Of a stretch of DNA of 64,000 nucleotides, positions 1 through 11,389 are shown one piece after another. The DNA comes from Ceratopteris richardii. Lineage: Eukaryota > Streptophyta > Polypodiopsida > Polypodiales > Pteridaceae. The stretch is taken from contig CM035414.1 in the NCBI GenBank assembly GCA_020310875.1, positions 200,063,260-200,127,259 of the forward strand. The letters run 5' to 3'. The translations under genes and the position numbers were made by a program. The notes under the pieces are model-generated. The model worked only from the letters and a program-made list of their open reading frames with translations, searched no databases and was not told the origin of the DNA. The stretch's first letter is position 1. Each line of letters starts with the position of its first letter.

Positions 1-354
1 GATAGTTCCAAGCTTGAAAGAGCTAGAATAGATCCAAAACATTAAATGGTTCGTGAGATGAGGGAAAACGGACCTTTCCACTACCTCCATTTATTCATCA
101 AATGCTTTTACTTACGGTCGTCAACTCATAACATTAGTGTCCACGACAGAGATGAATATAAGAAACTCTACTTCAAGTGGCAAAACTGCATAGAAAATAT
201 TAAAGGAAGACAAACAAGAGGTCATGGAAGGGCAAAGAAAAAATATGGAATAACAAAGTAGAATGAGGAAATCAATAACAAGGATATTAAAGCCCACAAT
301 GCTATAGGGAGGGCGAGAAATAAAAGGTGATAAGGAGGTAAGAAAACACAACGT
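1..354. other. No recognised feature
   Basis: The stretch is A-rich and holds short open frames on both strands (the longest about 70 residues), none with a domain I recognise. It may be further decay of the copia gag fragment that follows, but the sequence does not show it. Confidence 0.4.
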
Positions 355-600
355 ACTAATATCAATGAATACATTTTGAAGCTCAAGGAACTTGGAGATG
401 CCCTAGGCTCTCTTTGGACCCCAATTGAAAATGTTGATTTTGATGCTCACAATCTCAATGGTTTTAGAGAAGATCAAAGGTCGAGAGCATTCATCATGCT
501 AGTATATGTGAGGGATCCATTACTAGAATATTATTAATTGCTCACATTGATGGTGCTCTAGGAGATGAAACAAGGAGGTTCACAATCAAAGAACAACCAA
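355..600 (+). pseudogene. Ty1/copia gag fragment
   Basis: Plus-strand translation from about 361 reads INEYILKLKELGDALGSL and continues with HNLNGFREDQRSRAFIM. This pattern matches the middle of plant copia Gag proteins (retrotran_gag_2/UBN2 type), where a 'YxLKLKxLGDALxSxG' helix is followed by 'LNGLREDxxxF'. Gag is the structural protein of the virus-like particle. No LTR, protease or integrase of this element is attached. The fragment runs directly into minus-strand chromovirus sequence near 590, so it is an old truncated remnant. The assignment rests on pattern memory and was not searched. Confidence 0.45.
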
Positions 601-2222
601 GCCCAGGTAAAGTTCCTTTGAATGGGTTTAATAGACTAATACAAAAAGATTTAAGTATATTCCAATTAGATGGGATGTCGAATCTAAATGAATTTTCATT
701 TAACTTTTGAACAATGTGAAATGGTCCATAATAGTGTGATGCAAGTTTAGCTTTAGGATGATGTAAAATATTTTTCAAACACCATTTAATGATACGTAAT
801 CATACTAAATCATTTCATTAAATTATTTTGCTAGTCATTTCTTATTAACATTACAAGTACATCATCTTTTCTTAATGTGCATGTGAACTTCATGAAGTAT
901 AGAAATTTGAACTTGATCAATAGAATCAGCCATAGGAATATCCATTTGAGTGAGTGACATGGGAATTGAACCATTTTTTCATAAACAATTTTAAAAGGCG
1001 CACGACTCGTAGTAGTGTGTGTTGCGTTTTTATAAGCAAATTGAAGTCATGGTAATTTCTTAGTTAGTTAGATTATCAAGTGAATAACAACCCAATAAAT
1101 CAATAATAGCACTATTTGTAGCTTCACTTTGCCCATTACTTTTTGGATGAAATGTAGAACTAAAATCTATTTTTGAACCAAAATATTGAAATAATGCAAC
1201 CAAAAATAGATTTGAAAAAATGAACATCATGAACATACAACATAACTTTTTGGAAAAGCATGATGTGGCAAAATACTTTTAAAAAACAACTTAGTAGCTT
1301 GAGGTGTAATGGAATAAAATATGCATACTTACTAAACCTATCAACTATTTTCCAAAGCATGTCATTATGAGATGAAGTGATAGGTAGGCGAGTAATAAAA
1401 TCCATACAAATCTATTCCCATGGTTCATTGGGAATGGATAGTGCTTTATCTTGATGATATTTAACACACTGAATCACAATGCGTTGGGAAACATCATGGG
1501 CAATATTTTTTTGCATATTCAGCCAAAAGAAGAAATTTTTACAAGCAGAAGACATTGTACTTTGTATGCACCTATGTCCCATATAAGGTGGCTCACGAAT
1601 TTTCTTCATAAAAATATCTATAAAAAGCGTAAATGATGCTTAATTTATGTTAAAATATGTTATACCATTATGAGATATATAATGATCAATAGTTGAGGAT
1701 GCAAGATTATTGAAATTATTTGTGGAAAAGATAGATCTAATTTATAATTAGGAATCATGTCATGAAATGAATGAATATGACTAGTAAAGATATTATGGAC
1801 AAAAACATAAGGTGATTGTAGTGATGGAAAACGACTAAGAGCATCTGTCACAATATTAGCTTTCAATAATTGATACTAGATCATGCACAATAGCTAAAAG
1901 TTCCTTATCATGTGTACTATAACTTGTTTCAAAAGGTTTAAATTTCCTACTTTTAAATGCAATGAGAAGGTCATTTTGCATTCAAATTGCACCTCCATCT
2001 AAACCACTAGCATTTGTAACTACATGAAGAGGTTGCACAAAATCAGGTAACTCCATGCATGTGAAAGTGCATCTTTGAGTTTTTCAAAAGACTGTTTTTG
2101 TACTAACCCCCATGCAAAATTTACTTTTTTCTTCGGTAATAAATAATGAAAAGTGCCAAATAATGAAACTTTTAACAAAATTCCTATGAGAAATAGCCAA
2201 CCCAAGAAAAGAACATACATCA
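590..2222 (-). pseudogene. Decayed chromovirus (Ty3/gypsy) pol, RT end to integrase C-terminus
   Basis: Read on the minus strand from 2222 down, this shows the end of reverse transcriptase with its tether (KVNFAWGLVQKQSFEKLKDALSHA), RNase H remnants, integrase zinc-region and core pieces (MDFITRLPITSSHNDM, VDRFSKYAYFIP), and the GPY/F-type C-terminus (HYYGPFHIVQKLNENSFRFDIP). Every piece has a close counterpart in the well-preserved gypsy G copy at 46898-50002, so it is an older member of the same family. It is heavily broken, with many interruptions. The upstream part (protease, most of RT, gag) is absent because a copia element interrupts it at 2223; the downstream end fades near 590. Confidence 0.85.
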
Positions 2223-3047
2223 TGTTGGAGCTTGAGGTCTACGGAAGCACTTGAACAACACAAGGAAGAAGAAGAAGCTTGGAGCACAACACACAATACT
2301 GAATGTATTACCAAGCGAAGGTACAAAGATAAGTGACCCATAAGGGTTATAGTCGTATATAGAAGCTAGGGGAAAAACATCCTAAAGAGGAGAAAAAAAA
2401 AACCCAGGAGTCCTAGTGTGTTCACACACATCACTACCTAAATATATCAACAAATCCCCCCTAAGAGTGATGCGGTGAACAAGGAGCTAGCACTCATGTA
2501 TAAGAAAGTGAAAACTTATGTGGAATCAATCCACAAAAGGAAGTAAGCCCAAAGCTTTGCGGAAAGCTTCAAATTTCTCCCTAGTTAGAGAATAGTAGAG
2601 AGATATACTTGAAGAAATGTATCAAAATGTATATGCTAATGAGCATATGATACAAGGGAAGCTTAGTGCACTACTCATACATGAAGTGAGCTCAATGTGT
2701 GCTCAGTGATATAGCTCAAAGTCTTTCAAAATCGCTCATCTCTCCTGTGACAAAAAGCAGATTCTATATTTATACACATGTTCTCACTTTGAATTTTAAT
2801 TTTCCCTCACCTAAAAGTGATCCTACACCTTAGGGATGTTTTTAATTGATTCTTCCTACCACATGAGTCGTGTGTTCAGCTCCCTAACTTCACAAGAATC
2901 CTTATTTCTTGGCTTCTACATGTATCCAAAGTAAATATAACTAAATTGACAAGAAAGTATTCTTATCTGGTCCTTCATATGAGGTACATAAACTAATGTG
3001 TAGTCCTCAATAATTAGCCAAGCTCTTGGGCTTTCTAATTGTACTCA
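2223..3047 (-). repeat. Copia 3' LTR (825 bp)
   Basis: The segment starts TGTTGGAGCTTGAGG on the plus strand and ends in ACTCA, so on the element's strand it runs TGAGTACAATTAG to CTCCAACA with the usual TG and CA ends. A purine-rich tract abuts the internal edge at 3048-3060. A TATA-like motif (GTATAAATA on the minus strand, about 2762-2772) sits where an LTR promoter would be expected. No partner LTR is in the window. Confidence 0.75.
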
Positions 3048-3060
3048 TAGCTCCCCCTCA
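3048..3060 (-). other. Polypurine tract of the copia fragment
   Basis: On the element's strand this reads TGAGGGGGAGCTA immediately upstream of the LTR's TG. It is in the right place and of the right composition to be the RNase H-resistant primer for plus-strand DNA synthesis. Confidence 0.7.
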
Positions 3061-4003
3061 AGCCAAAGATTCTTGAGTCTTTAGTCCGTCATGATTTCCT
3101 ATAATCCAATCATTGATTTGAACCTACTTAGCTTATTTCCATCCAATGCTTTTTTCATCATATCTGCACATTGTTGATTGGTAGATACATATGATAGTTT
3201 TATTTCCTTACTCATGATCTTCTCCCTGATGTAATGGTATTGAGCTTCTATATGTTTGGTCCTAGCATGATAGATTGGGTTAGCACTAAGATGCAATGAA
3301 CTAATGTTATCTCCAAATATACCCTAAATCTGAATATATAGTCTTAATCCACATAGCTTCTTATGTAGCATTTGCAAGTCCTCTATATTCAGCTTCCGTT
3401 GATGAAAGAGCAACTGTAGGTTACTTCTTGAGGACCATGAGATCAATTTGGTATGCGCAAAGTAAGATAGCCTAAGGTGCTTCTCCTATCATCTTTTGAG
3501 ACTACCCAATCTACATCAGAGAAGAGCTTAACATCTATATTAGATGTATATTGATAGTACAACCCTTCATTTATTGTAGCCTTCAAATACTTTAGGATTC
3601 TCTTGGTTGCTTCCATGTGAGGCTTCCTTGGAGTGGGCATGAACTAACTTAGCACACTAACTCCATAGCATATGTCTACTCTAGTTAGAGTAGCATAATC
3701 CAAGCTTCCAACAAGACTTTGGTAACTAGTCACATCATCAATTAACTCACCTTCATGAGCACTTAGCTTCAGATTTACCTCCATTGCATGTACTTTCAAC
3801 CTTTGTATTCTCATTCTTGAACTTGGTAAGCATATCTCCAATGTACTTTCTCTGAGTTAGGAACATACATTTCTTTGTATATATTACTTCCAAAACTAGG
3901 AAATATGTGAGTAGACTAAGATCACTAATCTTAAACTCTTCCTTCATTTGAGCCTTAACCCTTCTCATTCCATCTGCATAACTTCTTGTAATGATTATAT
4001 TAG
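3061..4003 (-). pseudogene. Copia RT C-terminal part and RNase H
   Basis: From 4003 downward on the minus strand the translation shows the palm region after the catalytic motif (EFKISDLSLLTYFLVLEV), the thumb (LSAHEGELIDDVTSYQSLVGSLDYATLTRVDICYGVSVLS), the start of RNase H (ATKRILKYLKATINEGLYYQ, FSDVDWVVSKDDRRSTLGY) and its end (HARTKHIEAQYHYIREKIMSKEIKLSYVSTNQQCADMMKKALDG). This order is diagnostic of Ty1/copia. The region is a fossil with several interruptions. Confidence 0.85.
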
Positions 4004-5291
4004 CAAGGATCAAATCAAAATCAGAATAACAATAACAGAGGAAAAGGTGGAAGATATCAAAGTAATTTCCAAAGAGGTAGACAAAGTCAAAGAGGAGGCT
4101 ATGGTAGAGGTGGAGGAAGAAGTTGGGGATAGAAACAATCCTACAACACCACCTACTACAATTATGCAAATGACACACAGAATGAAAGTCATACATCATT
4201 GATGATGAATTTACTCATCACATCAGATAAAGAAGATCTAAAGGTATTTTATATTGACTCTAGATGTTCCAATCATTTGGTAGGAAACATAAAATTGATG
4301 CCAGAGTTGGAAAAAGGTATTTCTAGTCATACAATTCAAACAGGTGATAATACAGACATAGTGTACATTCAATTGCAAAAGTGAAATGCAAGAGTGGAGT
4401 AGATTTGCTAATCAATGTTTTGTATGTTGACACAATACCTAAAATCTTGATTAGTGTGGTATAGATAGTTGAAAAAGGTTTTGAAGTCAGGTTTACAAAT
4501 GAAGGAGTATTTGTTGAAGATCCAGAGAATGGATATAATCAGATTGCTTGTGGTAAGAAAGAAGGTAGACTCTTTACTTTAAGAGTGCAAGGGAACATTG
4601 ATCAAGCTTTTCTCACACATGGTGAAGGAGTGATTACAGAACTTGATCTCTTGCATAAAAGATTATGTCATTTCAATGAAAGAGGAATTAAAGCTATGGT
4701 TGCTAATTAGTCTGTAATAAGATAACCAAATGTGCATATTCAACATATGATTTATCAATGTGAAGCTTGTCAGATGGGAAAAGCACACAAGTTACCATTT
4801 CAGAAGAAAAGTTTCAAACATGATGGAGTACTAGAGCTCATTCATACAGATGTATGGGGACCAACAAAAGAAGTATCTATTAGTGGCTCAAGTTACTATG
4901 TTCTTTTCATTGATGATGCTACAAGATGGATAACTATATATGTTTTGAAGGAAAGACCAAAAGTGTTTGGAGCTTTCAAGCATTTTCATGCATATGCAGA
5001 GAGAGTCATAGGTCAAAATCTTAAGAGACTGAGGTCTGATGGAGGGGGAGAATACTTCTCCCAAGAGTTCAATGATTATCTTTGGAATGTAGGTATTAAG
5101 AGAGAAATAACCTATAGGTATACACCACAACAAAATGGTGTAGCAGAAAGAAGAAACAGGACTTTGGTTGAGTTTTTTAGAGCTATGTTGAAGGAGAAGA
5201 ATTGTCCAAATTATCTTTGGGCTGAGGCTGTAAATAGAGCTACATATCTTGTGAATAGATTACCATGTACAACTTTAAATGGAGTGACACC
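4003..5291 (+). pseudogene. Copia A, left part: gag tail, protease, integrase
   Basis: This is a plus-strand copia remnant that begins abruptly at about 4003. It reads through the Gly/Asn/Arg-rich gag tail, the aspartic protease (VFYIDSRCSNHLVGNIKLM, near 4240-4340), the GAG-pre-integrase region (about 4385-4730) and the integrase zinc and catalytic core (HTDVWGPTKEVSISGSSYYV, FIDDATRWI, RLRSDGGGEYFSQEF, QNGVAERRNRTLVEFFRAML) up to NGVTP at 5291. There it is interrupted by gypsy B; the other half resumes at 28219. Its gag tail resembles copia D (30966-31200). Several breaks. Confidence 0.88.
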
Positions 5292-5762
5292 TGTTAAATT
5301 TTATTGTTTAATCTGTTATCAAATTTTGGGTGCTTGGGATGGTTAGGGGTCTGTAAAAACAGAGGCCCTGTTTGTAATTTCCCAAATTCCACAAATCCAA
5401 TTCTCGGTTACTTCACAGACTTAGTGCATTGAATTATATTATTCTTCAACTACTATCTATTTGCGTATCACCACATTCTTCAATACACAATACTTAACTA
5501 TGCAGTATAATGATCTTCATCACAACACGCCTACACACACTACATCAATTCACCACAATATCGATCACTTAATACTTCATCAACTACTTAATTAACCACG
5601 GAAGTTAATTAGCAAACAGAGAGAATATGGAGAATATACGTTCCGCTATACTTCAAGCATCCACCCAGACTCACCATCCGACAACACACCTAATCAAAGG
5701 TTACAACTAATGTGCTTCGCCCTTTCGGTATGCGTGTGACTTCTCAGGGTTTCATATTACAT
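5292..5762 (-). repeat. Gypsy B 3' LTR
   Basis: The segment opens with TGTTAAATTTTATTG and tracks the 27682 copy through shared blocks such as TTCTCGG...CTACTTCA, GCGTATCACCACATTC and CTTCTCAGGGTTTCATATTACAT. It is shorter than its partner (about 471 against 537 bp), and the alignment stops near 5762. Confidence 0.85.
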
Positions 5763-7370
5763 GTAATATACTGAACTTATTCTTTGTTGTATGCAGCTCG
5801 TTGCCTAACACAATCATGGCATCCTGCTTGTCGGCATCCTCTTGCTTTAATCTGTCAATTTCGGTGTCCTTGGTGGCAATAATCAGATCCTTCTCTGTCA
5901 ACTGTTCCTGCAATCGTTGGATTTGGACTTGTAGGGAGTGAATATCGTTTTGGCTTCGAGTAATTCTTCTTGAAGGGGCACGATATCAGCTTTGAAGGGG
6001 TCTACTTTGCTCTGCAGCTCCTGTTGAATGGTCTGTGTTGCGGTCTTCAATTGAAGAGGTAATTGCTGAGATAATTGAATTAGCATCTGGCCCATGGATG
6101 CCAATTCGGCGAACATAACTAAGGTGGGAAGAGAAGGTACAGGCTACAATAGTTGAGAAGATAAGAGATGGGGAGATGAGGGTGGAGAGTAGCCGGGAGA
6201 AGAAGGAATTTTGGGTGAGGCTTCCCGAATTGCAGTTGGAGGTGAGGAGGGCGAAGGATCGCCAGCAACAATAAGTGTGGCTGGAGGAGGAAGGGGAAGA
6301 AGAGTTGTCGGCACGAGGACGATGCCTGTTTTGTTTGGATGTGAAGACAAAACAATTCCAACTTCGGTCACTGCCTCTTCGACACAAGTTGGCTGCGTTG
6401 CCAGGCCGGCATGATCATCTGCTACGTGTGAAGAAGATGGATGAAACACAATGACAGTGGTGTCTTCCACTGTCTCCTTCACAGCCTCAAGATCCGGTTG
6501 TTGTTTTTCCTCGTGTTGGGAAATGTCAGCTACATCTTCCATAATGACATCTATATCTTGCTTCTTAATAGGAGAAGAGGGTACAGACACTACCTGTAAA
6601 GTCGCGGTTGTGTCATGAAAAATTTCAACATCTTGAATAACGGTTGATACTTGCACCTGGCTTTGAGATGGGCTGATGCGACGATGCTTGTGCTGGAAGA
6701 AATGGAGAAGATCTTCGTCATCATCATCCTCCAACATCTGTGTAGATTCCTAAGAGCAGAGTGTTTACTAGGGGTTGTTGCTCTGATTGAATCACTGGAA
6801 GAAGGAGGGTGAGAAGGTGCGGCAATTGGGTACGAGGAATCTCATTCTCGGCTAGTTGTTTGGTAACTGCTGGGCATTCACGGTGAATGACGTGAAATTG
6901 ATAGTTTCTCGGGAGGTAGTGTCGATCATGGAGTAGAAAGGACGAGAGATGCCGTAAGTGCATTTTTGGAGGTTAAGGGTAGCTACTAGGAATTGGAGTG
7001 CGGTGCGCTCTGGTTCTAGACGACATACAATGGAAAACTCATTAGACGAGTTGCGGGGGAAAAGTTCTTTCATTCTCGCCATGGGGAGGAGAGGGTCATC
7101 GACCAACCCCTTCTGAGGGAGATGAAATCCCTGAGCATCTGTACTGAGTGTGACGACAACACGGGGGTTCAAACAGGTGAGTGGCCGCATTGTTCGGTGG
7201 CAGGCATGGTAGCTATGGCAGAAATGATCTGCACACAGAAGGGGTGACACTCCACTGAATTCCAAGGCAATTCAGTGAAGGCCAAGAGGCCGCGAGCACG
7301 CAGGTACTTGCTCACATCCAGAGCGAGACCAACATGGAAGGTGACAATATTTGCGAGGGCTTCCATAGCT
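5763..7370 (-). pseudogene. Gypsy B extra ORF downstream of integrase (function unknown)
   Basis: Between integrase and the 3' LTR lies coding-like minus-strand sequence of about 1.5 kb in several pieces. In element order there is an N-terminal part (MEALANIVTFHVGLALDVSKYLRARG, 7366 downward), a globular middle (FHLPQKGLVDDPLLPMARMKELFPRN; LEPERTALQFLVATLNLQKC), an acidic, Ser/Pro-rich low-complexity region (MLEDDDDEDLLHFFQHKHRR to SSPGYSPPSSPHL, 6737-6144), and a Gln-rich coiled-coil-like C-terminus (MGQMLIQLSQQLPLQLKTATQTI, about 6116-5898). I see no signal peptide or clear membrane segment, so nothing supports an envelope. Extra ORFs in this position are known in Athila/Tat elements. Fossil, several breaks. 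Confidence 0.6.
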
Positions 7371-7699
7371 CAAATAGAAACATAGTAGCACAGGAAATAC
7401 ACAGGGTGCAAGCACATAGGGACACAATAGCGAATAATAGCATGAAGAATGAGATTAAGTAGAAACACTAGAAGAATCATACGAAAAGAAACCGAATCAT
7501 CACATAGTGTTGGAAATATATAGGTATAATGGTGACATGCACACATTAACAGAATCAATGAAACTGAAGGCGGATACTAATCATGGTTAGGTAAGAAAAA
7601 TGGAAAGATTATGGTTAGTCAGTCAGTCAACCAAAACACGCAGATAGGAAAAGGGAATCCAGTCAAAATAATGGCGAAAGAAAAGGAGTAAAAATACCG
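7371..7699. other. Gypsy B spacer between integrase and extra ORF
   Basis: No domain is recognisable on either strand. It lies within gypsy B between the integrase tail and the extra ORF and may have held untranslated sequence or a splice acceptor region. Confidence 0.4.
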
Positions 7700-8880
7700 A
7701 TCACGCATCATGAAAATGAAGACGGTGGATGATAGGGATGAAGCTTCGATCCATTGATCACCTTAGGAAGAAGGGTACCGGTTAAGGTGGATAACCAAAA
7801 AGTTGTTGGTCCCACTTGTTCGGCAATACGGTAAGGATCGAACTAGCTCAATTTAAACTTTCCTGCGAATCGATTAAATTTAGCAATATAAAAGAGCATT
7901 AGTTGATCGATGGTAAACACGTGGGTTTTAAGAAAACGATCGTGAGTTCTTGCTTGTCTAAGCTGAACTTCCTGTAACACCAGAAAACTCTCAAGGTGCT
8001 ATTCATCCAGAAACCGTAAAGCCTCCAATCTAAAAGGAAATGATTCTTCCGGTAGTAATTTCTGCTCTAATGTCACTTGTAGACTAGGAACCACCAATTC
8101 CATCAATCGCCTCTAAACCATAAGACAACTTGGAAGGAATTATTTCGATCACCACTTTATATGTTGTATGGTAAGCCCATAGTACGGTAGGTACGAATTG
8201 GTCCCATCTCTTTAAGATGTTCAACAGAGAATTGTTGGTGCTCTCAGCGAGTCCATTTGCTCTTGGATAGTAGGGAGAACTGAACTTATGCACAATCTGG
8301 ATGGTATTAGTAAGCACTTGCATTAGTGTATTAGTGAATTCCATACCCTGATCAATCACAATCTCCAAGGGTAAACCATAGCATGGAAAAATATCTTTCA
8401 TCAAACATTTAGCAACCGTAGCAGCTATGGTTGACCGTAGAGCCCAAGCTTTGGCTCACGTAGTTGCATAATCTGTGCATGTAAGAATATATCTGTTATT
8501 GGTGAATATCCCTGGAGGTGTAATTGACCCTATAAAATCCAAACCCCATTTCTGGACAGGTTCGAGAGGCAAAATGGGTTGAAGCAGGAAGTGATGTCTC
8601 TGTAAAGGTTGACCGGAACGCTGACACTCATCGCACTCTTGCACATACTATACTTGGTCACATCACGGTACATAGTAGGCCACCATAAGCCACTCTACAG
8701 AATCTTTCGGTGGGTGAGGTCAACCGCAAAATGACCTCCAGCGGGTGCCGAATGAGCCATTGTGATTACTGAAGAAATTTTGTGTGCTGGAACAGCAGCC
8801 AAAGAGGTCGTGCCAGGAGGACATCCACTGGTCAAGAAAAGCATCAAAGTATCATAATAGGAGGGTTTGATCGGCAATTC
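7700..8880 (-). pseudogene. Gypsy B integrase
   Basis: Minus-strand pieces show the zinc-binding N-terminus (TMAHSAPAGGHFAVDLTHRKIL; MQECDECQRSGQPLQRHH), the catalytic core (VQKWGLDFIGSITPPG; LPLEIVIDQGMEFTNTLMQVL; SSPYYPRANGLAESTNNSLLNILKRW) and a C-terminal tail with RQARTHDRFLKT and KVINGSKLHPYHP. Integrase inserts the cDNA copy into the host chromosome. The final motif resembles the 'NGxRLKxYxP' ending common in non-chromovirus gypsy integrases, and I see no chromodomain. Fossil with multiple breaks. Confidence 0.88.
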
Positions 8881-10405
8881 TTATTGATTCTCCTGTACAG
8901 TCTCAATTGCATAGATAGCAGATGTGGTATCATCAACGCCTTTCGTAAGTTCATTAGAATCCAACCGAGATAGAAAATCAGCAAGTGCATGTGTGGACCC
9001 TGGTCGATGTACGATTGAATAATCAAACTCTTGGAGCAATAAGAACCATCTTGCTAGTCTTCCTCCCAAATGCTATTGGAGAACAAGGTACACCAAGGTT
9101 GCATGATCGACATGAAAAGTGCAGCGTCGTCCTAGTAAATAATTTCGGAATTTCTTCATCGAATACACTAATATGAGACATTCACATTCAATGACTAAAT
9201 AATTGCACTCTAGCAGGGCCTGTGACTCGCATAATACACTAGACAGAACCATTTGTCCTTTTGCTACATCAGCACGCTGCCAATTGCAATGTCAGATGCA
9301 TCCACAAAGACATGAAATGGAAACTCCCAATTCGGTGCTTGTAAAATAAGAGCTTACGTTAATAATGATTTCAACCAGTCAAAAGAGAGTTGACATGCCT
9401 GAATCCATTCAAACTGACAGGGAGTACTGGTTATCAGTCGATTGAGTGGCGTGGCCAGATGAGCAAGCCACCGTAAATGTCGTCCATGCCACCAGATTTG
9501 TCCCAAGAAGTGCATTACTTCTTTGGGTGTCTTAGGAGCAGGTGCCTCCAATACGACCTTCACCTTATCTGGATCAACTTGAATTTCTTGTTTTGAGATA
9601 ATGTGCCCCAGCAACTTGCCGCAAGATACCGAGAACACCGATTTATTTTGGTTTAAGCACAAACGGTATTCTCGACACTTTGAAAAATAGAATCGTAAAT
9701 GGTATAGATGTGTCGAAGTATCACCGGATAAGGTGAAATCATCCAAGTAGACTCGCATGAATGTGGTTATATAAGGAGAGAAAACTTCTTGCATACAACA
9801 CTGAAACATACTCGAGACATTTCTCAGACCAAACCACATCACTGTACACGCATAAAAACCCCAATTGGTTATAAATGCTATCTTTAGGATATCTTGCTCC
9901 GCCATTCGTACTTGATTATAACCGCTCTATCCATCCAAAAACAAATAGATCTTGTGACCTGTCACATCATCGAACATTGTAGCCAAAAACGGCAGAGGCA
10001 ATGGATCAAGTATTGTTGCTGCATTCAATTTCCGGTAGTCCACACATATCTGTAATTGCTTATTCTTCTTAGGAACTATGACAATAAGGGAAATCCACTC
10101 TGCATGCTCGATAAGGACAATAAACCCAACCTTCAGCAATCGATCCAGTTTTGCTTTGACCTGGCCGCATAGTTAGGATTCATCCTATAGCTTGGTTGTT
10201 TAATAGGCTGAGCATCTGGTTTCAGCATAACCCTGTGTTGATTGATACGCGGGTCCAACCCCTTCATATCTTGGTGATCCCATGCAAACACATCACAAAA
10301 CTCACGTAGTAACTGTAGTAAGTTATCCTCGAAGGTCGCTGATAGTCCCGCCTTAATCTTCACTGGTCGCGGATTAGCGTCATCGCCTAAATTGCAGGTA
10401 AGCAA
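8881..10405 (-). pseudogene. Gypsy B reverse transcriptase and RNase H
   Basis: On the minus strand, RT motifs appear in order: KPDAQPIKQPSYRMNPNYA (10405-10133), WISLIVIVPKKNKQLQICVDYRKLNAATILDPLPLPF (10139-9927), the palm segment with VMWFGLRNVSSMFQCCMQEVF and FMRVYLDDFTLSGDT, then LNQNKSVFSVSCGKLLGHIISKQEIQVDPDKV (9905-9354). RNase H follows, ending LARWFLLLQEFDYSIVHRPGSTHALADFLSRLDSNE. The order is normal for Ty3/gypsy. RT copies the RNA into DNA inside the particle and RNase H removes the template. Fossil, multiple breaks. Confidence 0.9.
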
Positions 10406-10690
10406 TTGGTCTTCTCGTACGTAAAGTTATCGGGGCATAGCAAAATCATCAACTCACTGAAACAATTGTTGGAGTGTCGAATCATCCAAGGTCTGCACTG
10501 TACTTTGTTGAGGTGCACCGGTCAGTGGTATGATCGTACACGCTGCCAGACTCTAGTGATCTGCAATTGTTTGTAAGTCCACAGTTCTGAGTGCCATCAA
10601 ATCCTTGTTGGCTTTAAGAAAAGCTTCCTCTTCATCATCTGAAAGACCATCCAACATGTGTATAGGTTCAGCTACATATGGTCGTGCATG
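10406..10690 (-). pseudogene. Gypsy B protease-RT linker
   Basis: This is degraded coding-like sequence between the protease and RT domains of gypsy B. It has no recognisable domain of its own. Confidence 0.45.
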
Positions 10691-11240
10691 CAAGTCACAA
10701 GGCTTCATGTCATCTAGTGGAACGACATATTTTACGGTGGTTATTCTTAAAAATCAATTCATGCGCTGACCAATCCTGTACTACCTTAGCTTGTTTTAAC
10801 CATGGTCGTCCAAAGAGTAGGTTATAGTCAAGATTGGATTCGGGTAATTCCAGAACAACAAAGGTCATCTTAAATACAACTCCTTGAAGAGTAATAGGAA
10901 TATCACGTACTAATCCAACCGGATGAACTCTGGATTGATCAGCCATTCGGACAAAAAATTGGATAGGTTCAATTTGTGTCCATCCCATCTGTTCACAAAG
11001 TGCTGCCGTCGTAATGTTTACACCGGAGCCTCCATCAATTAATACTTGAGTGATTTTATGATTCTTATACCATAGCATAATCAAGGGTACCATATGATCC
11101 ATCGTCGGATCAAGTTTCGGCTGGATTGTGGCTGTCGAAGGAGCACATGAAGGTCCTGAACTGACGTGTTGCTGGAACTGTTGGCATATGCCAGGAACCA
11201 AAGCCAATAGTTGTCTGAACGGCAATGTAATAGACGCTTT
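10691..11240 (-). pseudogene. Gypsy B aspartic protease
   Basis: The minus-strand frame 11225-10710 contains ITQVLIDGGSGVNITTAAL (retropepsin active-site loop, D-G/T-G type), then a flap-like stretch and the C-terminal LLFGRPWLKQ motif (equivalent to 'ILGxPWL' in plant gypsy proteases). The protease matures Gag and Pol. Here it sits in the ordinary place, between gag and RT, unlike the protease-like domain of gypsy Y. Confidence 0.88.
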
Positions 11241-11389
11241 GGATAAGACATCCCATATTGGATCAAATTTAATTGTCTCTAGTACGGTGTCCAGTGGGGA
11301 TTCTGGTAGTGCTTGGGGCCGATTTCTTCCTTTCGGTACTGCCTACGGTATACTCTACTATGTCACTAGAGCTGGGTCAGGGAAAATAG

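Larger units (their letters stand above)
2223..4003 (-). mobile_element. Ty1/copia fragment: 3' LTR, RNase H and part of RT
   Basis: This minus-strand copia remnant is inserted in the decayed chromovirus. It keeps its 3' LTR, the polypurine tract and the C-terminal half of pol, then ends abruptly at about 4003 against a plus-strand copia. The 5' half (integrase, protease, gag, 5' LTR) is missing. The coding region is broken in several places. It belongs to the same broad copia group as the copies at 28-36 kb and 43-45 kb, sharing the RNase H ending with 'HARTKHIEAQYHYIREK'. Confidence 0.85.

Noticed and set aside
5763-7370. Envelope-like gene in gypsy B
   Set aside because: No signal peptide, membrane-spanning segment or cysteine pattern of an envelope protein is visible.
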